Assembly (NCBI RefSeq): GCF_014212175.1
Contig: NZ_JACJVR010000069.1
Coordinates: 1 to 55,990 of the forward strand
Direction: 5' to 3'
DNA: 55,990 nucleotides
DNA from: Cohnella xylanilytica
GTDB lineage: Bacteria; Bacillota; Bacilli; Paenibacillales; Paenibacillaceae
In this document: in pieces, positions 17,394 through 26,496 of the stretch
Position numbering within the stretch: the first letter of the stretch is position 1
How the letters are laid out: every line of letters begins with the position of its first letter
Notes under the pieces: generated by a model
What the model saw: only the letters and a program-made list of their open reading frames with translations
The model's database searches: none
What the model was told of the DNA's origin: nothing
Position numbers and translations under genes: made by a program

Positions 17394-18848
17394 TTAATCA
17401 CTCACCTGTCTATTTCCCATTTGCAAACCAATTATTACTGCTAATAACCCAGTAGCATTGGCCTGCAAAGCAGCTTCTGAAAATAAGCTTGCAAGAAAAA
17501 TCCCAACGATAGCAAAAATAAAGTAGTAATAAACTACATTATTATTAATTTGTTTAAGCAATTGAGCATTTAATTTAATTAACGTGTATAAGAAATACAA
17601 AAATAGTGCTAAACCCAATATTCCCATTTGTCCAACTATAACTCCCAATAGACTCTCGCTGAGCTGAGGCAGTCCACTTTGAATACTAACGGTATTTGCT
17701 AAATTCCCAACCGATCCCAGTCCTCTTCCTACTGGATAACTTGGAAGATATCTAAAGTTATCGATTAATCCAGAAATATGATTCGACGCTCCTGCAATAT
17801 CTAAGGAGAATGGAATTAGACAAATAATAAAAACTATTATCAGAAAAGTCATAGTCTTATAATTTAGTTTAAGTTTGAAAAAGTATTGTGCAGAGAAAAT
17901 TGTAAAGGCGAGTATTAATCCTGTTTTCCCAAAAGTAAAAAAGCAGCCAATTAAATTTAAAATAACTAAACTCTTTTTCTTCGTTATTAATGAAATAAGT
18001 ATAAATATCGCAAATAACATTGACATTGCGACTGGATCTAATAATAGACTTGAATTTCTAACAACACCCCCCATTAAAGGGAATTCAGTAAAAAAGTTTC
18101 CAGGTAAATTTTCTATTATCTGCGATGATTCAGTTCCATAAATCCCTTCATTGGCTAATTGCATGAGATTAATGTAACGAATAAAACCCGCATCAATAAT
18201 TAAACTTCGACCATTAACGTAAAACCAGACAATCTCAATTAGTGAAGAAATCACGAAAAGCACACTAATCAATAACATTCTATTGTATAATTTCGGCATA
18301 CGCTTTTCAATTAACCATTGTCCCGAATATAAGGTTCCAACTATAAACAAAATTACAAAGTCAAAAATTTGTTTAAAAGATCCTATCTTTACAGCTAACG
18401 AAGCACTTCCGATTGGCAGAATAAGATAGGCAATTCCCAAAGCCAGAAAATACCAAGCAGCTTTGTTTTTAGAAATAATTAACGGTTTTCTATTCATGAG
18501 ATGATCAAATATGGTTAAACCTAAGAAAAAGTAAATTGCACCCTGTCGACATACTGTATATATTAATTTATAAAAGGCAGCGTGCTCCATTGGATAGTAT
18601 AATGAAATTAATGCAAAGAGAAAATTTAATAAAATTATGTTTAAGAGAAGGATTATAAGTCCAAACTTCTTTTTAAATGTAAGAGTGATTATTGAGAATA
18701 GAGTCAAGGGAAAAATTATAATAATCTTATAATTCGCAGTCAAGGTTAAGCCTAAACCTATTCCCATAATAATTGCAATTGAAAAAATTAGTAGTTTACG
18801 TGTTCCTAATAAATTATATTTACTTATAAAGCCGTCCATAAATCTCAA
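17394..18848 (-). CDS. O-antigen-polymerase-like Wzy protein
   Basis: The 484-residue protein has about 11-12 membrane helices and a large extracellular loop (about 230-260 and 355-395), the architecture of the Wzy/O-antigen-ligase family. It would polymerise flipped repeat units at the outer face of the membrane. The start is either the TTG at 18848, which has a GGGAGG SD at ideal distance, or the ATG at 18839. Both overlap the end of the preceding glycosyltransferase gene. Sequence identity in this family is low, so topology and operon position carry the call. Confidence 0.8.
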   Translation of the reverse strand: MRFMDGFISKYNLLGTRKLLIFSIAIIMGIGLGLTLTANYKIIIIFPLTLFSIITLTFKKKFGLIILLLNIILLNFLFALISLYYPMEHAAFYKLIYTVCRQGAIYFFLGLTIFDHLMNRKPLIISKNKAAWYFLALGIAYLILPIGSASLAVKIGSFKQIFDFVILFIVGTLYSGQWLIEKRMPKLYNRMLLISVLFVISSLIEIVWFYVNGRSLIIDAGFIRYINLMQLANEGIYGTESSQIIENLPGNFFTEFPLMGGVVRNSSLLLDPVAMSMLFAIFILISLITKKKSLVILNLIGCFFTFGKTGLILAFTIFSAQYFFKLKLNYKTMTFLIIVFIICLIPFSLDIAGASNHISGLIDNFRYLPSYPVGRGLGSVGNLANTVSIQSGLPQLSESLLGVIVGQMGILGLALFLYFLYTLIKLNAQLLKQINNNVVYYYFIFAIVGIFLASLFSEAALQANATGLLAVIIGLQMGNRQVSD

Positions 18849-19941
18849 TCACGTCCTCCCACTGCTCTGCCCCATATGAATTAGAACTGCTTCTACCATA
18901 ATACTCATTTAGCGCATCTATCATACCGGAAATATCAGAAGGAGCAACAAAATAAGAATTTCTATTTGAATCATAACCTTTTTCATTGTTTTCAAGTGTA
19001 GTTGTAACAATAAAAGTACCTTCATTCATTATTGCCTTTAAAGATCCATTCTTAGTTGAATACCCAGAAATAAATGGTAATACAAAAGCGCCGCATGACC
19101 GTATGGCAACAGGAACTTCTTCTTCTTCCAAATAACCTGTTACGGTAATTCTCTCTTTTAAATTTTCGTTTTCAATTCGCTCAAGAATTCTTTTTCTGTA
19201 GACATTATCAGGAACAATTTCACCAACATATAATAAGTTGTAATTTGTTTTTTTGACAACCTCAATAAGATCCTCAAAGCCCTTTTCTTTGAAAAGAAAA
19301 CCAAAAAAGCCAATCCATTTACCGCTATTCATTTTGAATTTACTTTTAAAGTTTTCGATCTCTTTATTTGACACTTCTCTTTTATTGATATTCGAAGGAA
19401 TATCAATTTTTTCAATTTTCTCCCTCACCCTCCTTGACATTAGCTTGCTATACGTATCATCCACAACTACTACCGAATGTATTTTTTTGTGAAAAGCTTT
19501 GTACAATAATCCAGCACACCAGTCGATAGGAATTCGAATAATATTTACTAAACTAATATCCTTCCTTTTAAGAGCCTTTAAGCCAATAGTCCAGTTCGGA
19601 TACTGATGATAGGTCAAAATAATTTTTCTATTATTTGATTTCGAATAATATGGCAACAAATCATAAGAAAGACCATTTTTGATTATTTTATGCGGGGAGT
19701 ATGCAATATGAAAGTGTAATACATCCGGGTTAATTTTTTTTATTAAATCCTTCAAATATTTTCTTTTTGCTTTTGTGTCTACCGCAAAAACTGTTGTATT
19801 GTCGGCTTGTCCATTAATCATTCCAACATATGAACGAATTCCACTTTTTCTCTCGTACGTGATCAACTTTGAAACATAATCACCAACTCCACAATGAAAC
19901 GGAGGATAGTTTTCAGTTATATGCAATACTGTTGTCCCCAT
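18820..19941 (-). CDS. GT4-like glycosyltransferase without a clear E-x7-E motif
   Basis: The 373-residue protein has a GT-B fold, with an N-terminal VLHITENYPPFHCGVGDYV and a C-terminal domain containing GKWIGFFGFLFKEKGFEDLI and VTGYLEEEEV. At the place of the usual E-x7-E there is SGYSTKNGSLKAIMNEGT, so one catalytic-site acid is not evident; some GT4-like proteins lack it. I chose the ATG at 19941 for its GGAGG SD. Its 3' end overlaps wzy. The sugar donor is unknown. Confidence 0.78.
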   Translation of the reverse strand: MGTTVLHITENYPPFHCGVGDYVSKLITYERKSGIRSYVGMINGQADNTTVFAVDTKAKRKYLKDLIKKINPDVLHFHIAYSPHKIIKNGLSYDLLPYYSKSNNRKIILTYHQYPNWTIGLKALKRKDISLVNIIRIPIDWCAGLLYKAFHKKIHSVVVVDDTYSKLMSRRVREKIEKIDIPSNINKREVSNKEIENFKSKFKMNSGKWIGFFGFLFKEKGFEDLIEVVKKTNYNLLYVGEIVPDNVYRKRILERIENENLKERITVTGYLEEEEVPVAIRSCGAFVLPFISGYSTKNGSLKAIMNEGTFIVTTTLENNEKGYDSNRNSYFVAPSDISGMIDALNEYYGRSSSNSYGAEQWEDVIEIYGRLYK

Positions 19942-19974
19942 TTTGCTCCTCCAGAACAAATACTACAAACACTG

Positions 19975-21120
19975 TTATAATAAAGTATCGATCTCGGCAT
20001 CAATTTGTGCTACGCAATGTTTCCATGAATACTTTTCGGCAGCAACTTTTGCTTGTAGCGATATCTTTCTTGAAAGTTCTTTATCTTCCACTACCATATT
20101 CATAGCTATTGCAAATTCTTCAGGTGTGTCTTTACATAGAATCCCAGTCTCCCCGTTTTCCAGTATTTCGACTGGTCCTCCTCTTGCGGTTGCAATCACA
20201 ACTTTACCTACTGCCATCCCCTCAACTACTGCAATACCAAAATCCTCATTTGGTGGAGTAAATAGTATTGCTACTGAGTTTTGGTATAGTTGAAGTAGTT
20301 CTTTATCGCTTGGATTTATAACAAAATCAATTTCTTCTTCACCCTCAGAAATTCTTTTTAAAAATTCCAGATAAGAGCCACTTTTTTCATCAACCATTCC
20401 TGCAATTTTTAATTTATATCCTTTAATTGACAGATTGGAATGAATAAATGCCTTTATTCCTAGCTCAATGTTTTTTGTCCACATGATACGACCAGCAATG
20501 AGAAAGTACTTTTCAGAAGTATTAGGTAAATATTCATTGAAAAACTTTGAACTAACTCCTGGATGAATTACTTTTGACTTCCCTTTATATAGACCAGCAT
20601 TAAATATACGTCTTTGCACTTCTTTGCTATTACAAAGCACTTTATCAAATCGCTTCCAAGCATGCCTATCTACTATATTAAATATACCTGTAAAGAACTT
20701 GAAAAGGAATCGACTAATTTCCCCATGAGTTTCCATCCAACGTTCTTTTGTTTGCTCATCATGGACCACCTTAAGGGGTGTATGGCAATAAGCCATTATG
20801 GGCTTAGCATTATTTCTAAGTCCCACCAAATCCCCCAAGCCTTCACTTGAAATCAACAACACATCGACATCTTCTAGAGGTAAACGTTGTGTTAAGATTT
20901 TTAGAGCACCAATTCCCGAAGAAAAAAAGTTTCTTCTCACCGAAACCCTGTTGATCTCAATAACATCAAGGGTTGAAAATTCATCAAATGTGTTTTCTTT
21001 GTCAAAATGGTTTGTGATTATTTTCCACTCATGTCTACTTGAAGTAATAACTTCATAAATAAATCTTTCAGCTCCGCCTTTTAGATAAATCCAAGGGTGA
21101 TAAAGTGCTACTTTAGCCAT
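19975..21120 (-). CDS. GT4 glycosyltransferase (WbaZ-like)
   Basis: This 381-residue GT-B protein starts with VALYHPWIYLKGGAERFI and contains the CHTPLK motif, the donor-site IAGRIMWTKNIELGI and the E-x7-E signature EDFGIAVVE. It resembles mannosyl- or rhamnosyltransferases of the WbaZ group. The ATG at 21120 has SD GAGGAAG; an upstream ATG at 21150 would overlap the preceding gene and has no good SD. It probably adds the second or third sugar to the lipid-linked unit. GDP-mannose (manC) and dTDP-rhamnose (rfbCBD) genes in the window are possible donor sources. Confidence 0.83.
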   Translation of the reverse strand: MAKVALYHPWIYLKGGAERFIYEVITSSRHEWKIITNHFDKENTFDEFSTLDVIEINRVSVRRNFFSSGIGALKILTQRLPLEDVDVLLISSEGLGDLVGLRNNAKPIMAYCHTPLKVVHDEQTKERWMETHGEISRFLFKFFTGIFNIVDRHAWKRFDKVLCNSKEVQRRIFNAGLYKGKSKVIHPGVSSKFFNEYLPNTSEKYFLIAGRIMWTKNIELGIKAFIHSNLSIKGYKLKIAGMVDEKSGSYLEFLKRISEGEEEIDFVINPSDKELLQLYQNSVAILFTPPNEDFGIAVVEGMAVGKVVIATARGGPVEILENGETGILCKDTPEEFAIAMNMVVEDKELSRKISLQAKVAAEKYSWKHCVAQIDAEIDTLL

Positions 21121-21139
21121 AACTTCCTCACGATTAATA

Positions 21140-21814
21140 TTAGAATGCATCCTTAGAACCGAATAAAACTCTTACCGTTTTAAACATAATTTTGATATCT
21201 AATCTAATAGATCGTTCTGAGATGTACTTTAGATCAAGCCCCACCATTTGATTAAAGTCCAAGTTGTTCCTCCCGCTAATTTGCCATAAACCTGTGCACC
21301 CGGGAGTGACCGATAAGCGCTGCATATGATAATCAGTATAATCTCGAACCTCTCGTTCTAACGGGGGTCTAGGTCCAACTAGACTCATTTCTCCTATAAG
21401 TACGTTCCATAATTGGGGTAATTCATCTAAACTAGTCTTTCTTATAAACCTACCAACATTTGTAATTCTAGGATCATTTCTCATTTTAAACATTGCGCCT
21501 TCAACTTCGTTTTGACTCAATAATCCATCTAAAAGTTCTTCTGCGTTAGTTACCATTGATCTAAATTTATACATTTTAAATTTTTTGCCGTCTTTCCCAA
21601 CTCTTATTTGACTAAAAAAGATTGGGCCTCTAGGATCTTCTAATTTGATAAGAGCCGAGATCACAATCATTATAGGCAAAAGTAAAATGAGACCGGGAAT
21701 CACAAGAAAAATATCCATTAGCCTTTTTGATACCTGATATTTAGTTTTAACCTTTTCAAGGTTTTCAACTTCAGCCCTCTGGAGATTTATGGCATTTTCA
21801 TTAAAAGGAGACAT
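21140..21814 (-). CDS. Initiating sugar-phosphate transferase (bacterial sugar transferase family)
   Basis: The 224-residue protein is a short PHPT-type enzyme. It has one hydrophobic segment (about 33-55), followed by the conserved FSQIRVGKDGKKFKMYKFRSM, TSLDELPQLWNVL, GEMSLVGPRP and the PGCTGLWQISGR region. It transfers a sugar-1-phosphate from a UDP-sugar to undecaprenyl phosphate and so starts each repeat unit. The family does not reveal whether glucose, galactose or an N-acetyl sugar is used. It follows cpsD by 18 bp. Confidence 0.9.
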   Translation of the reverse strand: MSPFNENAINLQRAEVENLEKVKTKYQVSKRLMDIFLVIPGLILLLPIMIVISALIKLEDPRGPIFFSQIRVGKDGKKFKMYKFRSMVTNAEELLDGLLSQNEVEGAMFKMRNDPRITNVGRFIRKTSLDELPQLWNVLIGEMSLVGPRPPLEREVRDYTDYHMQRLSVTPGCTGLWQISGRNNLDFNQMVGLDLKYISERSIRLDIKIMFKTVRVLFGSKDAF

Positions 21815-21832
21815 CTACTATCACCTTTCTAT

Positions 21833-22516
21833 TCAAGAATTCCCGTAATAATAATAGTAGCCTTCGTTCTTTTGACGTTTAATATTATTTAATACAACGC
21901 CAAGTATTCTTGCCCCAACCTTATCTAGCCCCGATTTGGCCTTACGAGCAATATCTCGTTTCACCTTACCTTGATCCATAACAAAAATAACTCCATCAAC
22001 TTTGGTAGAGATAATTTGAGCATCCGTAACTGCAAGTAAAGGGGGAGAGTCAATCAAAACAATATCAAATCTATTCTTCAAATCCTGTAGCAGCGTTTCC
22101 ATTCTCTTTGATGCCATCATCTCCGCTGGATTTGGCGGAATAGGTCCAGATGTTATGATGGATAGATTTTCTATATTGGTTGCCTGAATTGCATTATCCA
22201 AAGAACTTTGTTGAGAAAGAATAGATGACAACCCTATACGATTAGAAACATCAAATGTGTGATGTTCTGTTGGTTTTCGCATATCGGCATCTATTAGAAC
22301 TACTTTTCGTTCGGATTGAGCATAAGTTACTGCCAAGTTGCCAATCGTTGTCGACTTTCCTTCGCCAGGGCCAGCCGAAGTTACAAGAATAACCTGGATT
22401 TTTTCATCAATAGACGAAAAGTCTATATTCGTTCTTAACGATCGATATGCTTCCGAAATCGGAGAACGAGGATCAGCAACTGATATTAAAAACCTCTTAT
22501 TTTCTTGTCGTGACAT
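21833..22516 (-). CDS. cpsD: CpsD/CapB-family tyrosine kinase (BY-kinase)
   Basis: The 227-residue protein has Walker A (SAGPGEGKST, 47-56), Walker A' (VVLIDADMRKP), Walker B (IVLIDSPP) and a C-terminal cluster of five Tyr (220-224), the autophosphorylation site. It works with the membrane modulator encoded just upstream and controls polymer length and export; the phosphatase CpsB reverses it. I chose the ATG at 22516 because an AGGTGA SD fits it; a GTG four codons upstream is poorer. The gene overlaps the end of the modulator gene by 20 bases. Confidence 0.92.
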   Translation of the reverse strand: MSRQENKRFLISVADPRSPISEAYRSLRTNIDFSSIDEKIQVILVTSAGPGEGKSTTIGNLAVTYAQSERKVVLIDADMRKPTEHHTFDVSNRIGLSSILSQQSSLDNAIQATNIENLSIITSGPIPPNPAEMMASKRMETLLQDLKNRFDIVLIDSPPLLAVTDAQIISTKVDGVIFVMDQGKVKRDIARKAKSGLDKVGARILGVVLNNIKRQKNEGYYYYYGNS

Positions 22517-23270
22517 GGGAAAGTTCACCTGCTTTGCTTGAAGTGATTGACGTTTTATAATTCTCTCTCGTTTCTTTCATATCCACCTTTGAAATCATCG
22601 CTAAAGTCGGAAGTTCAAGATAACGTTCTACATCTTGTTCCGTTTTTATTGTGTCATCCAGATATTCTATTAAGAAAGTGATACCGATAGCTATAACTAA
22701 TGAAACGATAAATGCGATTAATACGTTTAACTTTGCATTGGGCGATACAGGTTTCGGCTCATTAATATTGTCAATTTTGGCTTTATTGAGTATAGAAACA
22801 TTCTGCACGTTAAATAATCCGGGGATTTCCTGTTTAAAAGTTTCTGATACAGCATTTGCTATTTCTGCGGCAAGTTTGTATGAATCATCTCTTACCACTA
22901 CCGTCATCACTTGAGTGTCGTTCACTGAGCTAACGGCGACTTTTTCCATGAGCTGTTCTGCCGTTTGCCCAAATTCAGGATGTTGTTCGACGACCTTATC
23001 TAATATTGCCGGAGTTTTGATAATTTCTTTGTACGTATTAATCATTCGAATATTTGTATTTACTTCTTCACTATTTAATTGTTGGACCCCATTATTAACT
23101 TCCGCAGAACGATTTACAATAATTTTTGTCGAAGCTTCATAAATAGGCTCTTTAAAGAATTTACTATAAACGCCACTTACAATAGTCACAAGCATTACGA
23201 AGCCAACAATCAACCATACACGTTTTTTAATGATTAAAAAATAGTCCCTGAGTTCCAATTCATTGGACAC
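22497..23270 (-). CDS. cpsC: Wzz/CpsC-type chain-length regulator and BY-kinase modulator
   Basis: The 257-residue protein has two membrane helices (about 18-36 and 181-203) flanking an extracellular domain, with the PxxP-type stretch NEPKPVSPNAKLNV before the second helix, as in CpsC/CapA. Its C-terminal cytoplasmic tail would activate CpsD. The start is GTG with an excellent SD (GGAGG, 8 nt). No promoter is visible between it and the hairpin at 23339-23370, so the operon may be read through from the SLH gene upstream. Confidence 0.9.
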   Translation of the reverse strand: MSNELELRDYFLIIKKRVWLIVGFVMLVTIVSGVYSKFFKEPIYEASTKIIVNRSAEVNNGVQQLNSEEVNTNIRMINTYKEIIKTPAILDKVVEQHPEFGQTAEQLMEKVAVSSVNDTQVMTVVVRDDSYKLAAEIANAVSETFKQEIPGLFNVQNVSILNKAKIDNINEPKPVSPNAKLNVLIAFIVSLVIAIGITFLIEYLDDTIKTEQDVERYLELPTLAMISKVDMKETRENYKTSITSSKAGELSHVTTRK

Positions 23271-23338
23271 TTAATTTACCTCCAAAGTTGACACAGTCAA
23301 GAGAGTAAGTTTTACCATTTTTTGAGGCTAAAGTAGAA

Positions 23339-23381
23339 CATCCTCCTCCCATCTAGATGAGAGGAGGATGATTCTTTTTTT
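23339..23381. terminator. Strong hairpin between the SLH gene and cpsC
   Basis: A 15-bp stem (CATCCTCCTCTCATC on the minus strand, one G-T pair) has a 2-nt loop. The run of T residues (seven, at 23375-23381) lies on the plus-strand side. In the sense (minus) direction only TTCTACTTTAG follows. It may therefore end antisense transcripts fully and sense transcripts only partly, leaving read-through into cpsC. Confidence 0.65.
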
Positions 23382-23396
23382 CACTGCGACTCTAGA

Positions 23397-25553
23397 TTAC
23401 TTTACGTTGATAGCGCGATAGATGATGACTGCCGCTTCTGCGCGGGTAGCGTTGTCGTTCGGACGGAACTTGCCGCCGTCACCGATAACGATGTTCTTGC
23501 TTGCTGCCAGAGCTGCACCGGCTTTGAGCGAGGAGATAATCTTGCCTGCATCGCTGAATCCAGCAAGAGCAACATCGACGTCCTTAACGTCTTCGATACC
23601 TTTAACCGTCTTAAGCGCGCGAGCGATCATCGTAGACAGTTCTGCGCGAGTGATCGTAGCCGTCGGATCGAACGTCGTAGCGGAGCGGCCGTTGATAATG
23701 CCCTTCTCAGCGGCTACTGCAACGTAAGGAGCGAACCAATCGGTCGACTTCACGTCGGAGAACTTGTCAGAAGTTGCATCGGCGTTGTCCAGGTTCAGAG
23801 CCGTTACGAGGATCTTCGCGAATTCACCACGCGTGATGTTATCCTTCGGCGCGAATACTCCAGCAGCCTTGCCTTGGATAGCACCCTTCGCAGCGATGAC
23901 TTCGATTTGGCGACCTGCCCAGGATTGAACGCTAGCGATGTCGTTGAAGCTAACTTTGTTCTCAACTACTACGTAGGAAGAGAAGCTATAGCGAGGCTCA
24001 ACGATAACCGAACCATTGACATCGCCGCCTTGGAAGGACAGAGATCCGTTGGATTCGATACGTGCGACAGACAGCAATTCGCTGTCCAGACCTTCCGCAT
24101 TAACCGGGAATTGGATAACGACCGGCTGTGCGAACTTCTCGACGTCAACGCCACCCAACTTCAAGGAGAAGTTGTACACGTCCGAAGCAGCCTTCAGCCC
24201 CTTCGTTTGCTCAGCGGTCGCAGCGGACTTGCTAACATTGAACTCGATGCCCTTAGCGAATTCTCCGCCAACCGGCAGAGTAGCCGTCAAACCATTAACA
24301 ACGAATGCTACATGACCGACACCAACATCAGCAAGTTGCTTAAGAACAGCTTCGGCTGCGTTAACGGCTACATTGGATTGAGTCACCGTTCCAAGATTGA
24401 AGCTTGCGTCAGCAATAACCAGACCTTCGGAAGTTCCAATTGCATCAACCAACGCTTGCTTAACGTCTTTAATCGATTGTACATAGCTAGAGATTGCCGA
24501 CTCCGGGATCGTTACCGTTGCTTTATCTCCATCCACCGAGATCAGAGCAGACACATCAAGAGCGGCAGCCTTAGCAAGAGCAGCGGATGCATCCTTCAAT
24601 GCTTGAGCAATCAGTTGTTGCTTCTCTTCTGCAGTTGCAGTAGCCAACTTCTCCTTCAATGCGGAAAGCGAGCTGATGAAGTCGGAGACTGTTCCGGTAG
24701 AGACCGAACCACCGCCAACTCCTCCACCGCCGCCGCCGATAGGCTTGTTAGCTGCCCAGTAAGCAATAGCCAGCTTAGAAGCCACTTCAACCTTAGCTGC
24801 CTTCAGATCATCAGGCAAATGGCCGTTGACGTTGTTGTACACAAGCTTCAAAGTATCTTTGAGTTCTTGCTTGTTGGCGAAGTATGCCGGCACAAGCGCG
24901 CTGTACAGAGCTTGAGCTTCAGTGGAAGAAGTCCGATCAAACTCGGCGTCGACCGCTTCTTCAACTACTTTCTTTAACGCATCCTGATTTTTGACGATGT
25001 CTTTAATCAGTGTATTGCTAAGTTTACTGTTCACTCGGTTCAAGACATTCACTGCAAACTTAGCCGTAGCTTCTACCGTAACGTCCACTTTTGCCGTTTT
25101 CTCAATTTGCTTAATGATATATGCTACGTCTTCATTTTTAAGCAATTCGACATATTTGCTCGTTACGATCGGGAATTCGAAATCCCCCCAAGTAGCATAA
25201 ACCAAATCTAGAAGAGCGATCTTCTGATTCTCATCGAGCTCAATTGCGCCTTCCAGCTTGTCAGTCAGCGGTTTAATAGCATCAAGCTTCTCTTGCTTGG
25301 TGATCCCATTCGTGTAGAAATCGTTAAATGCGTCAATTTTAGCTTTGACGCCCGCTTTATCTTCTACAGCCTTCCATACAGCTTCTGCTCTGTCAGCAAG
25401 CTTGTCCAGGCTAGGAGTCGTGGAAGCAGCCGAAGCTACGCCTACGCCCAACTTCTCTGCCAAGCCTTTGCTGCTGAGCGGGAGACCTGCGAATGCGGTT
25501 ACCGCCAAGCTGGTTGCGAGAGTACCGACGAGAACTTTTTTCTTCAACGTCAT
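23397..25553 (-). CDS. SLH-domain surface protein
   Basis: The 718-residue protein has a signal peptide (about 1-43), a helical N-terminal region (about 45-270), a Gly-rich hinge near 275-288, a mixed middle region, and three SLH repeats at the C-terminus (about 533-718) with ITRGEFAKIL, ITRAELSTMI and ATRAEAAVII. SLH repeats bind pyruvylated secondary cell-wall polymer, whose pyruvyl transferase gene (csaB) lies at the far end of the window. I chose the ATG at 25553 for its GAGGTG SD. The gene is set between cpsB and cpsC-cpsD, so it may take part in the surface polysaccharide system. Composition is nearer the GC-rich flank than the island. Confidence 0.9.
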   Translation of the reverse strand: MTLKKKVLVGTLATSLAVTAFAGLPLSSKGLAEKLGVGVASAASTTPSLDKLADRAEAVWKAVEDKAGVKAKIDAFNDFYTNGITKQEKLDAIKPLTDKLEGAIELDENQKIALLDLVYATWGDFEFPIVTSKYVELLKNEDVAYIIKQIEKTAKVDVTVEATAKFAVNVLNRVNSKLSNTLIKDIVKNQDALKKVVEEAVDAEFDRTSSTEAQALYSALVPAYFANKQELKDTLKLVYNNVNGHLPDDLKAAKVEVASKLAIAYWAANKPIGGGGGGVGGGSVSTGTVSDFISSLSALKEKLATATAEEKQQLIAQALKDASAALAKAAALDVSALISVDGDKATVTIPESAISSYVQSIKDVKQALVDAIGTSEGLVIADASFNLGTVTQSNVAVNAAEAVLKQLADVGVGHVAFVVNGLTATLPVGGEFAKGIEFNVSKSAATAEQTKGLKAASDVYNFSLKLGGVDVEKFAQPVVIQFPVNAEGLDSELLSVARIESNGSLSFQGGDVNGSVIVEPRYSFSSYVVVENKVSFNDIASVQSWAGRQIEVIAAKGAIQGKAAGVFAPKDNITRGEFAKILVTALNLDNADATSDKFSDVKSTDWFAPYVAVAAEKGIINGRSATTFDPTATITRAELSTMIARALKTVKGIEDVKDVDVALAGFSDAGKIISSLKAGAALAASKNIVIGDGGKFRPNDNATRAEAAVIIYRAINVK

Positions 25554-25610
25554 TAGAGTCACCTCATATGTAAAATTTAAAAAATAGAAAAGCCATAGAA
25601 ATAATTCAGT

Positions 25611-25652
25611 ATATCATGTGATATCTTACCACTTCTATACCACAAGAGTCAA
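25611..25652 (-). promoter_or_regulatory. Promoter of the SLH gene with an operator-like palindrome
   Basis: The minus strand reads TTGACT (25652-25647), an 18-bp spacer and TAAGAT (25628-25623). The -35 overlaps the cpsB stop codon. The inverted repeat ATATCA-tg-TGATAT (25611-25624) covers the expected transcription start, which would suit a repressor site. Confidence 0.6.
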
Positions 25653-26431
25653 CATTTTCGGAAAAGAGTTGAAAATTTATCCCATAGACTGACATTTTTT
25701 GTGCTTTTTTCAACCAATTCGATGACATCATTAAACAGGACCGCGGTCGCATTTTGTCTAAAGATTTCCTCAAATCTTCCGCCTAGCTGCTGGCCGATCC
25801 TTCGATAGGCTTCTTGCAGGCGAAACCCTCTCAACTCGACGTGATGAGCGTCGGAAGAGACGATATGAATGAGCCCTTGCTTGCACAGCGACCACGACGA
25901 TTGCTCGATCTTGCTCCCGAAGCCTCCAAGGAGGGAGTGAGTCGTTACCTGGGCGTACGCCCCTGCTTCGATCAAGGCGGCGAGGCGCTCCGGATGACGG
26001 GCGACTTCCGCGTTCCGCTCCGGATGCGCGATGATCGCCGTCAGCCCCATGAGACGCAGCTCGTGGAGGAGATCCCAGATGCCGGAAGGGATCCGGGAGG
26101 ACGGCATCTCCAGCAGAACGTAGCGCGAATCCGCCAGGGACAGCAGCTCCTGCCGCCCCCAGGCATCCAGAAGATCGTCGTGAATCCGGATCTCCTGCCC
26201 CGTCTTCACGACGAGAGGAATGCCCTCCGTCGCCATGCGCTCGTTGAAGCGAGCGACGGCCTCCTTGACGACAGCGGCCTCGTTGAGATAGGTGCCGTTG
26301 GCGTGATGAGGGGTGGCGATGATCGTCTCGATCCCTTCCGCCACCGCCGCCTTCGCCATGGCGATCGCCTGATCCCAGTCAGGCGCGCCGTCATCCAGAC
26401 CAGGAAGAATATGGGTATGAATGTCGATCAT
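25649..26431 (-). CDS. cpsB: PHP-type protein-tyrosine phosphatase CpsB/YwqE
   Basis: The 260-residue enzyme shows the metal-ligand motifs of the PHP fold in order: HTHILPGLDDG (4-14), TPHHAN, HPERN and SSDAHH. It dephosphorylates the BY-kinase CpsD and its targets, and needs Mn or similar metals. The start ATG has SD AGAGGG. It lies 65 bp after an SLH gene with no terminator between, and its kinase partner is one gene further downstream, separated by the 23397-25553 SLH gene. Confidence 0.93.
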   Translation of the reverse strand: MIDIHTHILPGLDDGAPDWDQAIAMAKAAVAEGIETIIATPHHANGTYLNEAAVVKEAVARFNERMATEGIPLVVKTGQEIRIHDDLLDAWGRQELLSLADSRYVLLEMPSSRIPSGIWDLLHELRLMGLTAIIAHPERNAEVARHPERLAALIEAGAYAQVTTHSLLGGFGSKIEQSSWSLCKQGLIHIVSSDAHHVELRGFRLQEAYRRIGQQLGGRFEEIFRQNATAVLFNDVIELVEKSTKNVSLWDKFSTLFRKC

Positions 26432-26496
26432 ATTTTTTTATCCCTCTTTTACTTGGAAGGCCGCCTCCTCCCCCCAATCCTGCTTGCCCGCCAAGA

